NCBI RefSeq assembly: GCF_024055715.1
Contig: NZ_JAMXMV010000007.1
Coordinates: 124,001-188,000 of the forward strand
Reading direction: 5' to 3'
DNA: 64,000 nucleotides
Source of the DNA: Actinoallomurus soli
GTDB taxonomy: Bacteria > Actinomycetota > Actinomycetes > Streptosporangiales > Streptosporangiaceae
Below the pieces are notes generated by a model that did no database searches, was not told the DNA's origin, and saw nothing but the letters and a program-made list of their open reading frames with translations. The position numbers and the translations under genes were made by a program. Below, piece after piece: positions 55,737 through 64,000 of this stretch (within the stretch, counting starts at the first letter, position 1; every line of letters begins with the position of its first letter).

Positions 55737-57896
55737 TCAGGCGCCGACCGGTTGTTTCGTGACGGTCGGCGGTTCCGGTGCGTTGGTCGGCGGAACACGG
55801 AGCAGGCGGGCCAGTCGGTCCGGTAGCCACCAGTTCCAGCGGCCCATGAGCGCCACCAGGGCGGGGACGAGCAGGGTGCGCACCACCAGCGCGTCGACGA
55901 GGATGCCGAAGCCCAGGCCGGTGGCGATCATTTCGACGACGACGTCCGGGGCACTGGACAGTGAGCCGAACGAGATGCCGAGGATCACCGCGGCACAGGT
56001 GACCAGCCGTCCGGTGCGGGCCAGGGCGCCGACGATCGCGTTATCGGTCGATCCGGTCCGGTCGTACTCCTCGCGCGTCCGGGCGAGAATGAAGACCTCG
56101 TAGTCCATGGACAGTCCGAACAGGAACGCGAACGACAGGATCGGGATCCAGTTGCGGATCGAACCGGTCGCGGCGACGCCGTAGAGCAGATGCGAGCCGA
56201 TGCCGTACTGCCAGAAGACCACGAGGAAGCCGAAGGACGCGCCGAGTGAGACCACATTGAGCACGACCGCCTTGACCGCCAGGACGACCGAGCGGAACTC
56301 CCTGGCCAGCAACAGGAACGTGAGGACCGCGATCACCGCGAGAACCAGCGGGAAGTTGCCGTACACCGCCGTGGTGAAGTCGGAGTTCTGTGCCGTGTTG
56401 CCGCCGACTTCGACGCCGCCGGGCACGCCCGCGAGGGCGGTGCGCAGCCGTGCGACGGTCGCGACGCCGGCCGACGTGCTGCCCTCGTCGGTCGGGATCA
56501 CGCTGATCAGCGATTCGCCGCCGTGGCGGAACGACGGCGTCGCCGGTGCGAGAACCGTGTAGACGCCGGGTGTCGCGGCGGCGATGGCCGCAGCGCGGTC
56601 GGCGGCGACCGGTCCGCCGTGGGTGAGCAGTTGGATCGGGAAGGTGACCGCGCTGGGCACCCCGCCGGCCTCCAGGTTGTGCAGCGTGACGGCGGGTGAC
56701 GCGGCGCCGCCGAGTGAGTTGGCGCGTGGCTGGCCGGTGTTCATGACGAGCGCGGGGGCGGCCAGCCCGAGGAGGATGACGAGCCCGGCGATGGCGGCGA
56801 TCCAGCGGCGGCGCACGATCATCCCGGTCCATCGCTGCCAGCCTCGGCTGAAGGTCGTCGAGCCGCGCCGGACACGGTGCCGGTCCAGCATGGGGCCGCA
56901 GGTGGCCAGGAGAACCGGCAGCAGGGTGGTGGCCGCGGTGATCGCGACCAGCGGGATGAGCATGCCGGCCAGACCGAGGCTGCGCAGGAACGACACCGGA
57001 AGAATCACCAGCGCGAGCAGTCCGATCGCGACGGTGAGCCCGCTGAGCATGACGGCGCGTCCCGCCGTGGGGCTCGCCGCGATGATCGCCTCCTGATTCG
57101 ACTTGCCCGCCTCGCGTTCCTCGCGCCAGCGGGTGACCAGCAGCAGCGAGTAGTCGACGACCACGCCCAGCCCCATCACCGCGACCAGGTACTCGGCGAG
57201 GAAGCTGACGTCGGTGAATCGCTCCAGGCCGAAGATGAGCAGGAAGGTCGTCAGGATCGACGGAATCGCGATCAGCAGCGGCACGATCGCGATCGCCGAA
57301 CCGTACACGAACAGCAACACCGCCAGGGCGCCCACCGCGCCGATGACGGTTTCGACCAGGACGCTGGGATTGCCGCCTTTGCTGGGGCCGGTGCTCTGGA
57401 GCTGCTCGAATCCGGTGACCGAGACGGTGACACCGGCGGGTGCCGCTGCCTTCAGAGCCGGGTCGATGCGGTCCATGACCCCGGCCCCGGACGGGATGTC
57501 GGGGTTGGGCATGTCGAAGACGGCCCAGGTCGTCCGGTGGTCAGCGGAGATCAGTTCGGGGTTGTGGGTGTTCGCGTAGTCGGCGACCGCGAGATGCCCG
57601 GCCCGGTTGGCGGCCGCGAAGGTCCGGGCCGCGATGTTCTGGCCGGCCGCGGTGTCCATGCCCGTGCCGGCCGGCAGTGTCAACACGGCGAGCGTGGGCT
57701 GCTCGTTGCCGTCGATGCCGAACGTCCGCAACAGGTGCAGGTTGGTGTCGTAACCGGACATCCCCGGCGTCGCGAAGGAGTGGGTCAGCCGGTTGACCGC
57801 CGGTCCGGTGGCCAGCGCGCCGACGACGGTGAGCGCCAGCCAGGCCAGCACGATCCAACCTTTGTGGCGCAAACAGAATCGAGTGACTCCATGCAT
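55737..57896 (-). CDS. MMPL/RND-family transporter
   Basis: 719 aa. Two repeated halves each with a membrane segment, a large outer loop and five more segments, as in MmpL/HpnN proteins. VVVDYSLLLVTRWREER and LFGLSMDYEVFILARTREEYDRTGS are the conserved fourth-segment motifs with proton-relay Asp/Tyr pairs. ATG 57896 chosen; GTG at 57914 and 57938 are alternatives because the only good ribosome site (AAGGAAGGGG) sits near 57914. It lies in the middle of the catabolic cluster and may export a lipid or toxic intermediate. A hairpin precedes it. Confidence 0.88.
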   Translation of the reverse strand: MHGVTRFCLRHKGWIVLAWLALTVVGALATGPAVNRLTHSFATPGMSGYDTNLHLLRTFGIDGNEQPTLAVLTLPAGTGMDTAAGQNIAARTFAAANRAGHLAVADYANTHNPELISADHRTTWAVFDMPNPDIPSGAGVMDRIDPALKAAAPAGVTVSVTGFEQLQSTGPSKGGNPSVLVETVIGAVGALAVLLFVYGSAIAIVPLLIAIPSILTTFLLIFGLERFTDVSFLAEYLVAVMGLGVVVDYSLLLVTRWREEREAGKSNQEAIIAASPTAGRAVMLSGLTVAIGLLALVILPVSFLRSLGLAGMLIPLVAITAATTLLPVLLATCGPMLDRHRVRRGSTTFSRGWQRWTGMIVRRRWIAAIAGLVILLGLAAPALVMNTGQPRANSLGGAASPAVTLHNLEAGGVPSAVTFPIQLLTHGGPVAADRAAAIAAATPGVYTVLAPATPSFRHGGESLISVIPTDEGSTSAGVATVARLRTALAGVPGGVEVGGNTAQNSDFTTAVYGNFPLVLAVIAVLTFLLLAREFRSVVLAVKAVVLNVVSLGASFGFLVVFWQYGIGSHLLYGVAATGSIRNWIPILSFAFLFGLSMDYEVFILARTREEYDRTGSTDNAIVGALARTGRLVTCAAVILGISFGSLSSAPDVVVEMIATGLGFGILVDALVVRTLLVPALVALMGRWNWWLPDRLARLLRVPPTNAPEPPTVTKQPVGA

Positions 57897-57986
57897 GGGA
57901 GGCAGTCTGGCCACCCCTTCCTTACAGAAGGCTTTCACCTGCCTTTTCGTCCCTCTGGCTGGTGGCCATCACCCTGCATGCCGTCC

Positions 57987-58008
57987 CGCACCGCCTCGAA
58001 GCGGTGCG
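57987..58008 (-). terminator. Small hairpin between RraA-like and MMPL genes
   Basis: CGCACCGC (57987-57994) pairs with GCGGTGCG (58001-58008) across 6 nt in the 141-bp gap, the only real gap in the cluster. It may weaken read-through into the MMPL and MFS genes. Confidence 0.5.
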
Positions 58009-58037
58009 ACTCGCCGTCGGTCGGGTGAAAACCGCGT

Positions 58038-58715
58038 TCAATGACGCACCCGCCGAAGCCGCAGCAGTTCCTCGACACTGAAATCGGCGGACCGAGACCA
58101 GGTGACGATGTTCTGCTCCTCTTCGCGAATTTCCTCGGCTTTCGCAAGGATGCCGGGGATCGCTTCGGTCGGGATGTTCAGCACGCCGTGCTCGTCCCCG
58201 TGCAGGAGATCACCCGGCCGGACCGTCAGACCGGCGACCGTGACGTCGGTGCCCACGTCGACCAGCCGCATATGAGAACGGGCGACGCACAGGCCGGTGG
58301 CGTACACCGAGTAGGGAAATGTACGAAGCTCATTGACATCCCGGACCCGGCCGTTGGTGATCAGACCCTGGATGCGTAGTGCGGCCAGCAGGCTGCCATT
58401 GACCTCGCCCAGGAACGCGCCGGCTCCGGCAGGATCGTCGCGGTCTTCCAGGACGACGACGACCGGACCGTCCGTCTCCGCGATCGCGCGGTGCAGTTGG
58501 GAGACGGGGATGCCGTCCTCGCCCGCGTCTCGGGCGACCATCCGGGCGGTGACCGCTCGCCCGACCATCGGCGCGGCTCCGGTGACCCGGCGTACAGAGC
58601 CGTTGGTGTAGCCCGCGTTGTACGACCGCAGGCGCAACGCGTCCAGTGCGTTGCTCAGCGCCGGGGTGTCCCAGGCGGCGAGCGCCTCGATCAGTTCGGG
58701 GCTGGTGGCCGTCAT
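58038..58715 (-). CDS. RraA-family protein (4-hydroxy-4-methyl-2-oxoglutarate aldolase / oxaloacetate decarboxylase type)
   Basis: 225 aa. GAFLGEVNGSLLAALRIQG, GLITNGRVRDVNEL and LLHGDEHGVLNIP are the RraA/HMG-aldolase fold motifs, with the Arg-Asp pair binding the metal and pyruvyl group. This family cleaves 4-hydroxy-2-oxo acids or decarboxylates oxaloacetate, and some members are RNase E inhibitors in proteobacteria. In a catabolic cluster the aldolase/decarboxylase role is more likely. 18 bp after the hydantoinase A gene, same transcript. Confidence 0.85.
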   Translation of the reverse strand: MTATSPELIEALAAWDTPALSNALDALRLRSYNAGYTNGSVRRVTGAAPMVGRAVTARMVARDAGEDGIPVSQLHRAIAETDGPVVVVLEDRDDPAGAGAFLGEVNGSLLAALRIQGLITNGRVRDVNELRTFPYSVYATGLCVARSHMRLVDVGTDVTVAGLTVRPGDLLHGDEHGVLNIPTEAIPGILAKAEEIREEEQNIVTWSRSADFSVEELLRLRRVRH

Positions 58716-58733
58716 ACGGTCGCTCCTTCGGTG

Positions 58734-60812
58734 TCAGGCGGCATCGGTGATCAGGTCGATGACCAGGTTGAGATGAGGGTCGACGGTCACCGTGCAGTCG
58801 GGGCCCACGGCACAGGACGTTTCGCGTTCCTCGAACAGCACCGGGCCCGCGAAGGTCGTGCCGGGCTGGAGCGTGTATCGGTCGTACACGTCGACGTCGA
58901 GCACACCGAAGCCGGTGAAGTACACCGCTCGTCGTCCGCGTGCCGCCGCCGTTGGCGACGGCTGGTAGGCCAGGCCGACCTCGGTGGCGGAAAGGCGGGC
59001 CGACATTCGCCAGTTGATGAACTCGGGTGTGCCGTCGCGGATGGTGCGGCCGAACACCGACCGGTAGGTCTCCACGAACGCCTGTCGGATGTCGTCTTCG
59101 TGGCCAGGGCCGAGCATGCCATCCGGTAGCGCGACAGTGATCTCGAAACCCTGTCCCACGTAGCGCATGTCGGCAGTCCGGGTGATGACCGGATCGGCGG
59201 TGGTGGACCGCTGCAGGAGTCGCCGCGCCCGGGTTTCCATGTCCGTGTACAGGGTGGTGACCTTGTCCCAGTCGACGGCGGTCAGCGGGACCGGATATCC
59301 ACGGACGTCGTCCACGGTCGGGGCGGCCACCAGAAACCCGAACGCCGACATGACACCGGCGCCGGCCGGGACGATGACCCGCGGGATCTTCAGGCTCTTG
59401 GCCAGTGCGTAGGCATGCACCGGACCAGCGCCGCCGAACGCCATCAGGGCGTATCGCCCGGGGTCCCGGCCCCTCTCGGCAAGGTGCATGCGGGTGGCGG
59501 CCGCCATGTTCTCGATGACCACATCCTGGATGCCCACGACCGCACTTGGCGCGTCGACACCGAGCCGGTCGGCGAGCGCGTGAACGGCGCGCTGCACATC
59601 GGGCAAGGTCAGGGCCAGGTCGCCGCCGAGGAAGTGGTCCGGGTCGAGGTATCCGGCCAGCAGGTCCGAGTCGGTGACGGTCGGCTGTCGACCACCCCGC
59701 CCGTAGGCGACCGGTCCCGGCACCGAACCGGCGCTGCGCGGTCCCACCTTCAGCAGCCCGAGATCGTCCACGGCGGCGATCGATCCGCCGCCGGCGCCGA
59801 TCTCGATCATGTCGACCACCGTCATCCGGAGCGGGAGTCCCGAGCCGGGCCGGAACTTCTCCGTTCGGCCGGCCTCGAACTCGTGCTTGATGTGCGGACG
59901 TCCGTTCTCGACGAGACACATCTTGGCGGTGGTGCCGCCCATGTCGAAGGAGATGACCCGGGGCTCGTGCGCGGCGGTGGCGAGGAATGCGGCCGCGATC
60001 GCCCCGGCCGCAGGCCCCGACTCGAGGAGCCGAACCGGAAACGCCTTGGCCTGGTCGATGGTGGTGATGCCGCCCCCGGACACCATGATGGACAGTTGCC
60101 CGGTGAATCCGATGCCGGCGAGTTCGTGCTCCAGTTGGTCGAGGTAGCCGTGCACGATCGGCTGGACGTAGGCGTTGACGCACGCGGTGTTGATGCGTTC
60201 GTACTCGCGGATCTCCGGTGCGACATCCGCCGACAGCGTGATCAGCAGATCGGGGAACATCTCGTGCACCAGGTCGCGGGCCCGGATCTCGTGCGCCGGA
60301 TTCGCGTACGAGTGCAGGAACGCGATGGCCAGCGCGTCTATGCCGGACCCGTGCACCAGGCTGCGGGCGGCCTTGAGCACCGCCTCCTCGTCCAACGGCT
60401 TGTGCTCGGTGCCATCCGCCCGCATGCGGCCCGGCACGCCGTGCCGCAGGTGCCGGGGCACGATGGCCGGGGCGGGGCGGGCGTGCAGATCCTCGGCGTC
60501 GAAGCGGATCTCGCGCCCCATCTCCAGGATGTCGCGGAACCCTTCGGTGGTGATCAGTCCGACGGTGGCCCCGGTGCGCTCCAGCACGGTGTTGGTGATC
60601 AGAGTGGTCCCGTGCACCACACTGTCGACCCGATCGATCGCGGTGCCCGTGTCGGCCAGCAGTTGGCTGATTCCCTCGACGATGGCCCGGTCGGGTGCCT
60701 CGGGAGTGGTCAGTCGCTTGCCGATCGCGGTGACGCCGAGCGCCTCGTCGTGCAGGACGAGGTCCGTGAACGTGCCACCGACGTCGACGCCGATTCGTGC
60801 GGTCCGGTTCAC
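58734..60812 (-). CDS. Hydantoinase/oxoprolinase A subunit
   Basis: 692 aa. N-terminal actin-like ATPase motif GVDVGGTFTDLVL and VHGTTLITNTVLERTG. The central domain contains VSGGGITTIDQAKAFPVRLLESGPAAGA and the second phosphate motif FDMGGTTAKM. The C-terminal part matches acetophenone-carboxylase/N-methylhydantoinase A. With the B subunit it uses ATP to hydrolyse a cyclic amide or to carboxylate a ketone. The exact reaction cannot be told. The ATG at 60812 overlaps the stop of hydantoinase B by 4 bp. Confidence 0.92.
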   Translation of the reverse strand: MNRTARIGVDVGGTFTDLVLHDEALGVTAIGKRLTTPEAPDRAIVEGISQLLADTGTAIDRVDSVVHGTTLITNTVLERTGATVGLITTEGFRDILEMGREIRFDAEDLHARPAPAIVPRHLRHGVPGRMRADGTEHKPLDEEAVLKAARSLVHGSGIDALAIAFLHSYANPAHEIRARDLVHEMFPDLLITLSADVAPEIREYERINTACVNAYVQPIVHGYLDQLEHELAGIGFTGQLSIMVSGGGITTIDQAKAFPVRLLESGPAAGAIAAAFLATAAHEPRVISFDMGGTTAKMCLVENGRPHIKHEFEAGRTEKFRPGSGLPLRMTVVDMIEIGAGGGSIAAVDDLGLLKVGPRSAGSVPGPVAYGRGGRQPTVTDSDLLAGYLDPDHFLGGDLALTLPDVQRAVHALADRLGVDAPSAVVGIQDVVIENMAAATRMHLAERGRDPGRYALMAFGGAGPVHAYALAKSLKIPRVIVPAGAGVMSAFGFLVAAPTVDDVRGYPVPLTAVDWDKVTTLYTDMETRARRLLQRSTTADPVITRTADMRYVGQGFEITVALPDGMLGPGHEDDIRQAFVETYRSVFGRTIRDGTPEFINWRMSARLSATEVGLAYQPSPTAAARGRRAVYFTGFGVLDVDVYDRYTLQPGTTFAGPVLFEERETSCAVGPDCTVTVDPHLNLVIDLITDAA

Positions 60813-62488
60813 GTTTCAGGCACCGGCCTTTCTGCTCGTATCACGGCATCCGTGCCGTAGTCGCGGATCGCGGCTTCCTGGGTGATGAACCCTTCACGCA
60901 GGTCCGCGGCGATGGCGGCCCGGTCGCGGCCGGCGGGCGGCCCGTACCCTCCTCCGCCGGCGAAGGAGATGGTGAGGCCGCCACCGGGTCGCACCACGGA
61001 CACCGATTTGAGGGCGCGTACCGCGCCCTCGTCGTCGACGACTCGCGCCACCGCACCCGGCAGCCCGCCGTTGACACCGAGGGCCGGATGCTCCGAACGG
61101 TCGCCGAGCAGCACGACCCGCAGCGGAGCGTCGGTCGTGTTCCTGACCTCGATGTCCTGGCCGAGGCCGCCGCGATGAGTGCCGGCCCCACCGGAGTCGG
61201 CGCGGAACTCCTTCTTCTCGAACAGCAGCGGCGCGCTGGATTCCAGGGCCTCGATGCTGCCTCCGCCGGAGTTGGTCGGGAACGCGGTGGTGGGCAGGCC
61301 GTCATGCGCCGCGCCCGCGCCCATCCCGGCGCTGGCGAACAGCAGCAGCGCGAACGGCTCGCCCGTCGGCGTACGGCCGGAGAACTGCACCCGCAGTGCG
61401 GGCGCCCCACCGCTGTCGGCGATCACCCGGTCCGGCAGCACATCGGCCAGGGCGCGATACACGGCGCAGGACAGCAGATGACCGGTCAGATGCCGGGCCA
61501 GAACCGGTGCGGGGAAGACGGGGTTGAGGATGGAGCCTTCCGGCGCGGTCACCCTGATCGACCGGTACGAACCGTGGTTGCTGCGGGTGAACGGATCGAG
61601 CAGGATCTTCAGTGGATAGATCGAGTACGCGGTCGTGTAGTTGAGTGTGCAGTTGATCGCGTAGTCCACCTGCGGTGAGCTGCCCGTGTAGTCGACCACC
61701 ATGTCCTCGCCGCGAACGGTCACCGCGCACTCGATGTGGGTGGGCTGTCCGAGGACGCCGTCCGCCTCGGTGACGGATCGGTAGGTCCCGTCGGGGATGG
61801 CGGCGATCGCGCGCCGCATGCCGCGGTCCGCGGTCGTGTGCACCGCCGTGGACAGCGCGGCGAAGTCGGCCTGGTCGGTGTCGCGGAGGAATTCCACCGC
61901 GCGGCGGCGGCAGACGTCGTTCGCAGCCATCTGGGCTTCGAGGTCGCCCCAGACCTGACCGGATAGCCGGACGTTGCTCAACAGCAGCGTGATGAGCGCG
62001 TCATTGCGCGTGCCGGCACGCTGGAGGTGCATGGGTGGGATGAGCAGTCCCTCGGACATCAGGTCGGTGACACCCATGCCAGGATTGCCGCCGATGTCGG
62101 GCACGTGGGCCGCGGTGCCGGTGAATCCGACCAGCACGCCACCGTGGAAGATCGGGGTCACCATGGCGATGTCGGGCAGGTGCCCGGTGCCGATCCACGG
62201 GTCGTTGGTGATGACGATGTCACCATCGCACCAGGTCTCGACCGGGAATCTCTCCAGCAGACGCCCGGTGAGCACACTCATCAGCGCGGCGAAGGCCGGG
62301 ATTCCCGCTCGGCATTCGGCGATCGTGCGGCCCGACCGGTTCATCAGCACGACGGTGTAGTCGTTGGACTCGCGGATGATCGTCGAGAACGCCGTGCGCA
62401 GCAGGGTCGTCGCCGCCTCATCGGTGACCGAGACCAACCGGCTCCACCACACCTCGAGCTTGATGGGGTCGAACCCGTCAGTCGTCAC
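60809..62488 (-). CDS. Hydantoinase B subunit
   Basis: 559 aa. The start IKLEVWWSRLVSVTDEAATTLLRTAFSTIIRESNDY, then GDIVITNDPWIGTGHLPDI and GGGSIEALESSAPLLFEKKEF are the hydantoinase-B signatures, including the metal-site Asp/His. Ends with FAGGGGYGPPAGRD. Coupled by overlap to both the DUF4387 gene (11 bp) and the A subunit (4 bp). Confidence 0.93.
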   Translation of the reverse strand: MTTDGFDPIKLEVWWSRLVSVTDEAATTLLRTAFSTIIRESNDYTVVLMNRSGRTIAECRAGIPAFAALMSVLTGRLLERFPVETWCDGDIVITNDPWIGTGHLPDIAMVTPIFHGGVLVGFTGTAAHVPDIGGNPGMGVTDLMSEGLLIPPMHLQRAGTRNDALITLLLSNVRLSGQVWGDLEAQMAANDVCRRRAVEFLRDTDQADFAALSTAVHTTADRGMRRAIAAIPDGTYRSVTEADGVLGQPTHIECAVTVRGEDMVVDYTGSSPQVDYAINCTLNYTTAYSIYPLKILLDPFTRSNHGSYRSIRVTAPEGSILNPVFPAPVLARHLTGHLLSCAVYRALADVLPDRVIADSGGAPALRVQFSGRTPTGEPFALLLFASAGMGAGAAHDGLPTTAFPTNSGGGSIEALESSAPLLFEKKEFRADSGGAGTHRGGLGQDIEVRNTTDAPLRVVLLGDRSEHPALGVNGGLPGAVARVVDDEGAVRALKSVSVVRPGGGLTISFAGGGGYGPPAGRDRAAIAADLREGFITQEAAIRDYGTDAVIRAERPVPET

Positions 62489-62837
62489 GGCCGCGGCCCT
62501 TCGTGATCAGGTCATCATCTTCCGTGGGCGGTACGACGACGCCGGCCAGCGGGACGTGGTGCTGCCCTGCGTGCATGTCCCGGTCGTGCAGGCCGCCCTG
62601 CACCACCGGGCGGGGGAAGGACACCTTGACCACGCACAGGTCGGGAATCCGGAAGATCCGCAGCGACTCCGCGGCGACGTGGTACAGCTCGCTGATCAGT
62701 TCGGCGGTGATGAGGGCGTCCGCGATCCGATAGGTCCGGTCGTCGGGCATGAACGCCTCGAGGGTCAGCCAGAACGGGCCGGCGTTCTTCGACCGCACCT
62801 CGATCGCGAGCTCGCCCAGCGTGCTGGAATCCGTCAT
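62478..62837 (-). CDS. DUF4387 protein
   Basis: 119 aa from the ATG at 62837 with GGAGGT 6 nt upstream. Full-length DUF4387: LGELAIEVRSKNAGPFWLTLEAF, ITAELISELYHVAAESL and IFRIPDLCVVKVSFPRPVVQGG near the end. No catalytic motif is known. The domain is found fused to or beside AtuA/DUF1446 proteins, as here (4-bp overlap with the upstream gene), so the two probably form one complex. Confidence 0.88.
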   Translation of the reverse strand: MTDSSTLGELAIEVRSKNAGPFWLTLEAFMPDDRTYRIADALITAELISELYHVAAESLRIFRIPDLCVVKVSFPRPVVQGGLHDRDMHAGQHHVPLAGVVVPPTEDDDLITKGRGRDD

Positions 62838-64000
62838 CGAGTCACCTCCGGCATCTCCAGGCGGAACAGTTCGGTCGGCGAATCGGTGTCGACGACGTGG
62901 TTGAGCACGAACTCGTAGGCCGCACCCCGGTCGATGTGTGCGGGCGAGGTGGCGAACGCGAAGCTGGGCAGATGGTTCATGGCCGGCGTCGGCAGGTGCA
63001 GGAGCAGCGGGTTGGCCAGCTGCGAGATCGCCGTCGCCGTCTGCTGGTCCCGCGCGTTGACCAGCAGCATCACGCCCACCTCCTGGGGCGTGGCCGGCGC
63101 CGGGTCCAACTCGCCGAGGACCGCGTTGTAGCCGTACAACCGGATGTCGGCGTCCCACTCCTCGGGCACCAGCCCCAGCACTTGGACGACCCGCTCGGCC
63201 AGCAGCTTGCGCAGCAGTCCCGCCCACTCGTCGATGCCGCGCAGCACCTGCGGGTCCCGGATGCCGACGAAGGACACCGTCTCGTATCCGGTGATCGCCG
63301 CGCCCTCCAGCTTGACCGTGTACTGCTCGGCCGGCTCGAACCGAGAACCCTCCACACGCACCACACGGTCGTTGACGGGCATGTAGCGCGCCTCGGTCAC
63401 GTCGATCGTGCCGCCGGGCTCGCGCATCCGGTACGGGTCGGCGGTTTCGTAGAGCATGTGCGCGGCCACGGACATCGGCGTGCACGACGTGTCCAGGTCC
63501 AACGGCTCGACAGTGAAGCCGCCGTGGTCGATCCGGGCGAACACGCCGCCGGAGCGCGGGTCGGTGGTGCACAAACCCCCGCACTCGATGATCTTCGCTG
63601 CGTGCCAGGTGGGACCGGGTGGCATGCCGCGCATCAGTGGGACGGCCGCGGACACGGCCGTGTCGGTCGCCCGTCCAGCGAGCACCACGTCCGCACCGCC
63701 CCGCAGCGCCTGCTCGATGGGCTCATGCCCCATCACGCCGACGATGTGCACACAGCGGTCGAGTGTCGCCCGGTCGAGTTCGATGCTGGGCGGCAGCGGG
63801 TGAATGGCACCTCGGTCGAGCGCGGGCAGCAGGGTCTCGGTGCGCTGTTCGCTGAAGATCTTCGCGACGGTCAGGTCCAGTCCTGCCTCCAGGCAGATCC
63901 CGTGCACGATGTCGGCGATCCATTCCACGCCCGAGTCGGTTCCCGAGGTGCCGCAGGAGCCGATGACCAGCGGGATGCCCGCGCCACTCGCGGCCGCCAG
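62834..64000 (-). CDS. AtuA-like (DUF1446) protein, N-terminus beyond the window
   Basis: C-terminal 388 residues of a protein of the acyclic-terpene-utilisation AtuA family. LVIGSCGTSGTDSG near the right edge is the N-terminal GS-rich segment. ADVVLAGRATDTAVSAAVPLMRG and YGYNAVLGELDP are also family motifs. AtuA works in citronellol/geraniol degradation in Pseudomonas but its reaction is not established to my knowledge. Here no atu carboxylase genes are seen, and the partner genes are hydantoinases, so the pathway is different. Ends with a 4-bp overlap with DUF4387. Confidence 0.87.
   Translation of the reverse strand: MAAASGAGIPLVIGSCGTSGTDSGVEWIADIVHGICLEAGLDLTVAKIFSEQRTETLLPALDRGAIHPLPPSIELDRATLDRCVHIVGVMGHEPIEQALRGGADVVLAGRATDTAVSAAVPLMRGMPPGPTWHAAKIIECGGLCTTDPRSGGVFARIDHGGFTVEPLDLDTSCTPMSVAAHMLYETADPYRMREPGGTIDVTEARYMPVNDRVVRVEGSRFEPAEQYTVKLEGAAITGYETVSFVGIRDPQVLRGIDEWAGLLRKLLAERVVQVLGLVPEEWDADIRLYGYNAVLGELDPAPATPQEVGVMLLVNARDQQTATAISQLANPLLLHLPTPAMNHLPSFAFATSPAHIDRGAAYEFVLNHVVDTDSPTELFRLEMPEVTR

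Overview
The window is high-GC, gene-dense DNA typical of a filamentous or sporulating actinomycete. Pointers are GTG/TTG starts, 4-bp ATGA/GTGA gene overlaps, an XRE/DUF397 pair, an FprA-type ferredoxin reductase, an F420-type LLM oxidoreductase, a DtxR/IdeR-type iron box and a DUF1707 membrane protein. The overall style fits Streptosporangiales/Thermomonosporaceae, but nothing here fixes the genus. I see no rRNA, tRNA, CRISPR array, IS element or prophage.

Layout. (1) 1-12 kb is housekeeping: a truncated secreted polysaccharide deacetylase, an iron-box-controlled orphan FTR1/EfeU iron permease, a fadA-fadB beta-oxidation pair ending in a strong terminator, an unknown zinc-ribbon protein, fprA, an amino-acid permease, and divergent dxs and idi. 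(2) 12.4-26.5 kb is a carbohydrate locus on the minus strand: a LacI repressor, two tandem GH38 alpha-mannosidases, a CE7 acetyl esterase, a GH130-type enzyme, a CUT1 ABC importer and a secreted DUF4185-like beta-propeller. Two identical perfect 16-bp palindromes lie in front of the two gene blocks. (3) 26.6-34.5 kb is mixed: mug, a dehalogenase-like hydrolase, an XRE/DUF397 pair, an antitoxin beside a wrecked MazF/PemK toxin, aconitase, a PadR regulator and a DUF1707 protein. (4) 34.5-41.3 kb holds a secreted GH59 galactosidase and a XylFGH-like ABC importer with a ROK regulator. (5) 41.5-54 kb holds gnd, an SGNH hydrolase, the Pnkp-Hen1 RNA-repair pair, a Ser/Thr kinase, an LLM oxidoreductase, a sortase-anchored protein with a cysteine-rich repeat insert, a small holin-like membrane protein and a DnaJ-type zinc-finger protein. 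(6) 54.3-64 kb is a tightly packed catabolic cluster running off the right edge: AtuA-like/DUF1446, DUF4387, hydantoinase B and A, an RraA-type lyase, an MMPL transporter and an MFS transporter.

How the parts fit. The LacI locus reads as a complete system: the importer brings in oligosaccharides, cytoplasmic alpha-mannosidases plus the GH130 and CE7 enzymes trim them, and the secreted propeller may act on the polymer outside. The 54-64 kb cluster pairs two proteins of uncharacterised families with a hydantoinase-type ATP-dependent enzyme, an aldolase/decarboxylase-type protein and two transporters. Its substrate cannot be read from sequence, and it is the best candidate here for an undescribed pathway.
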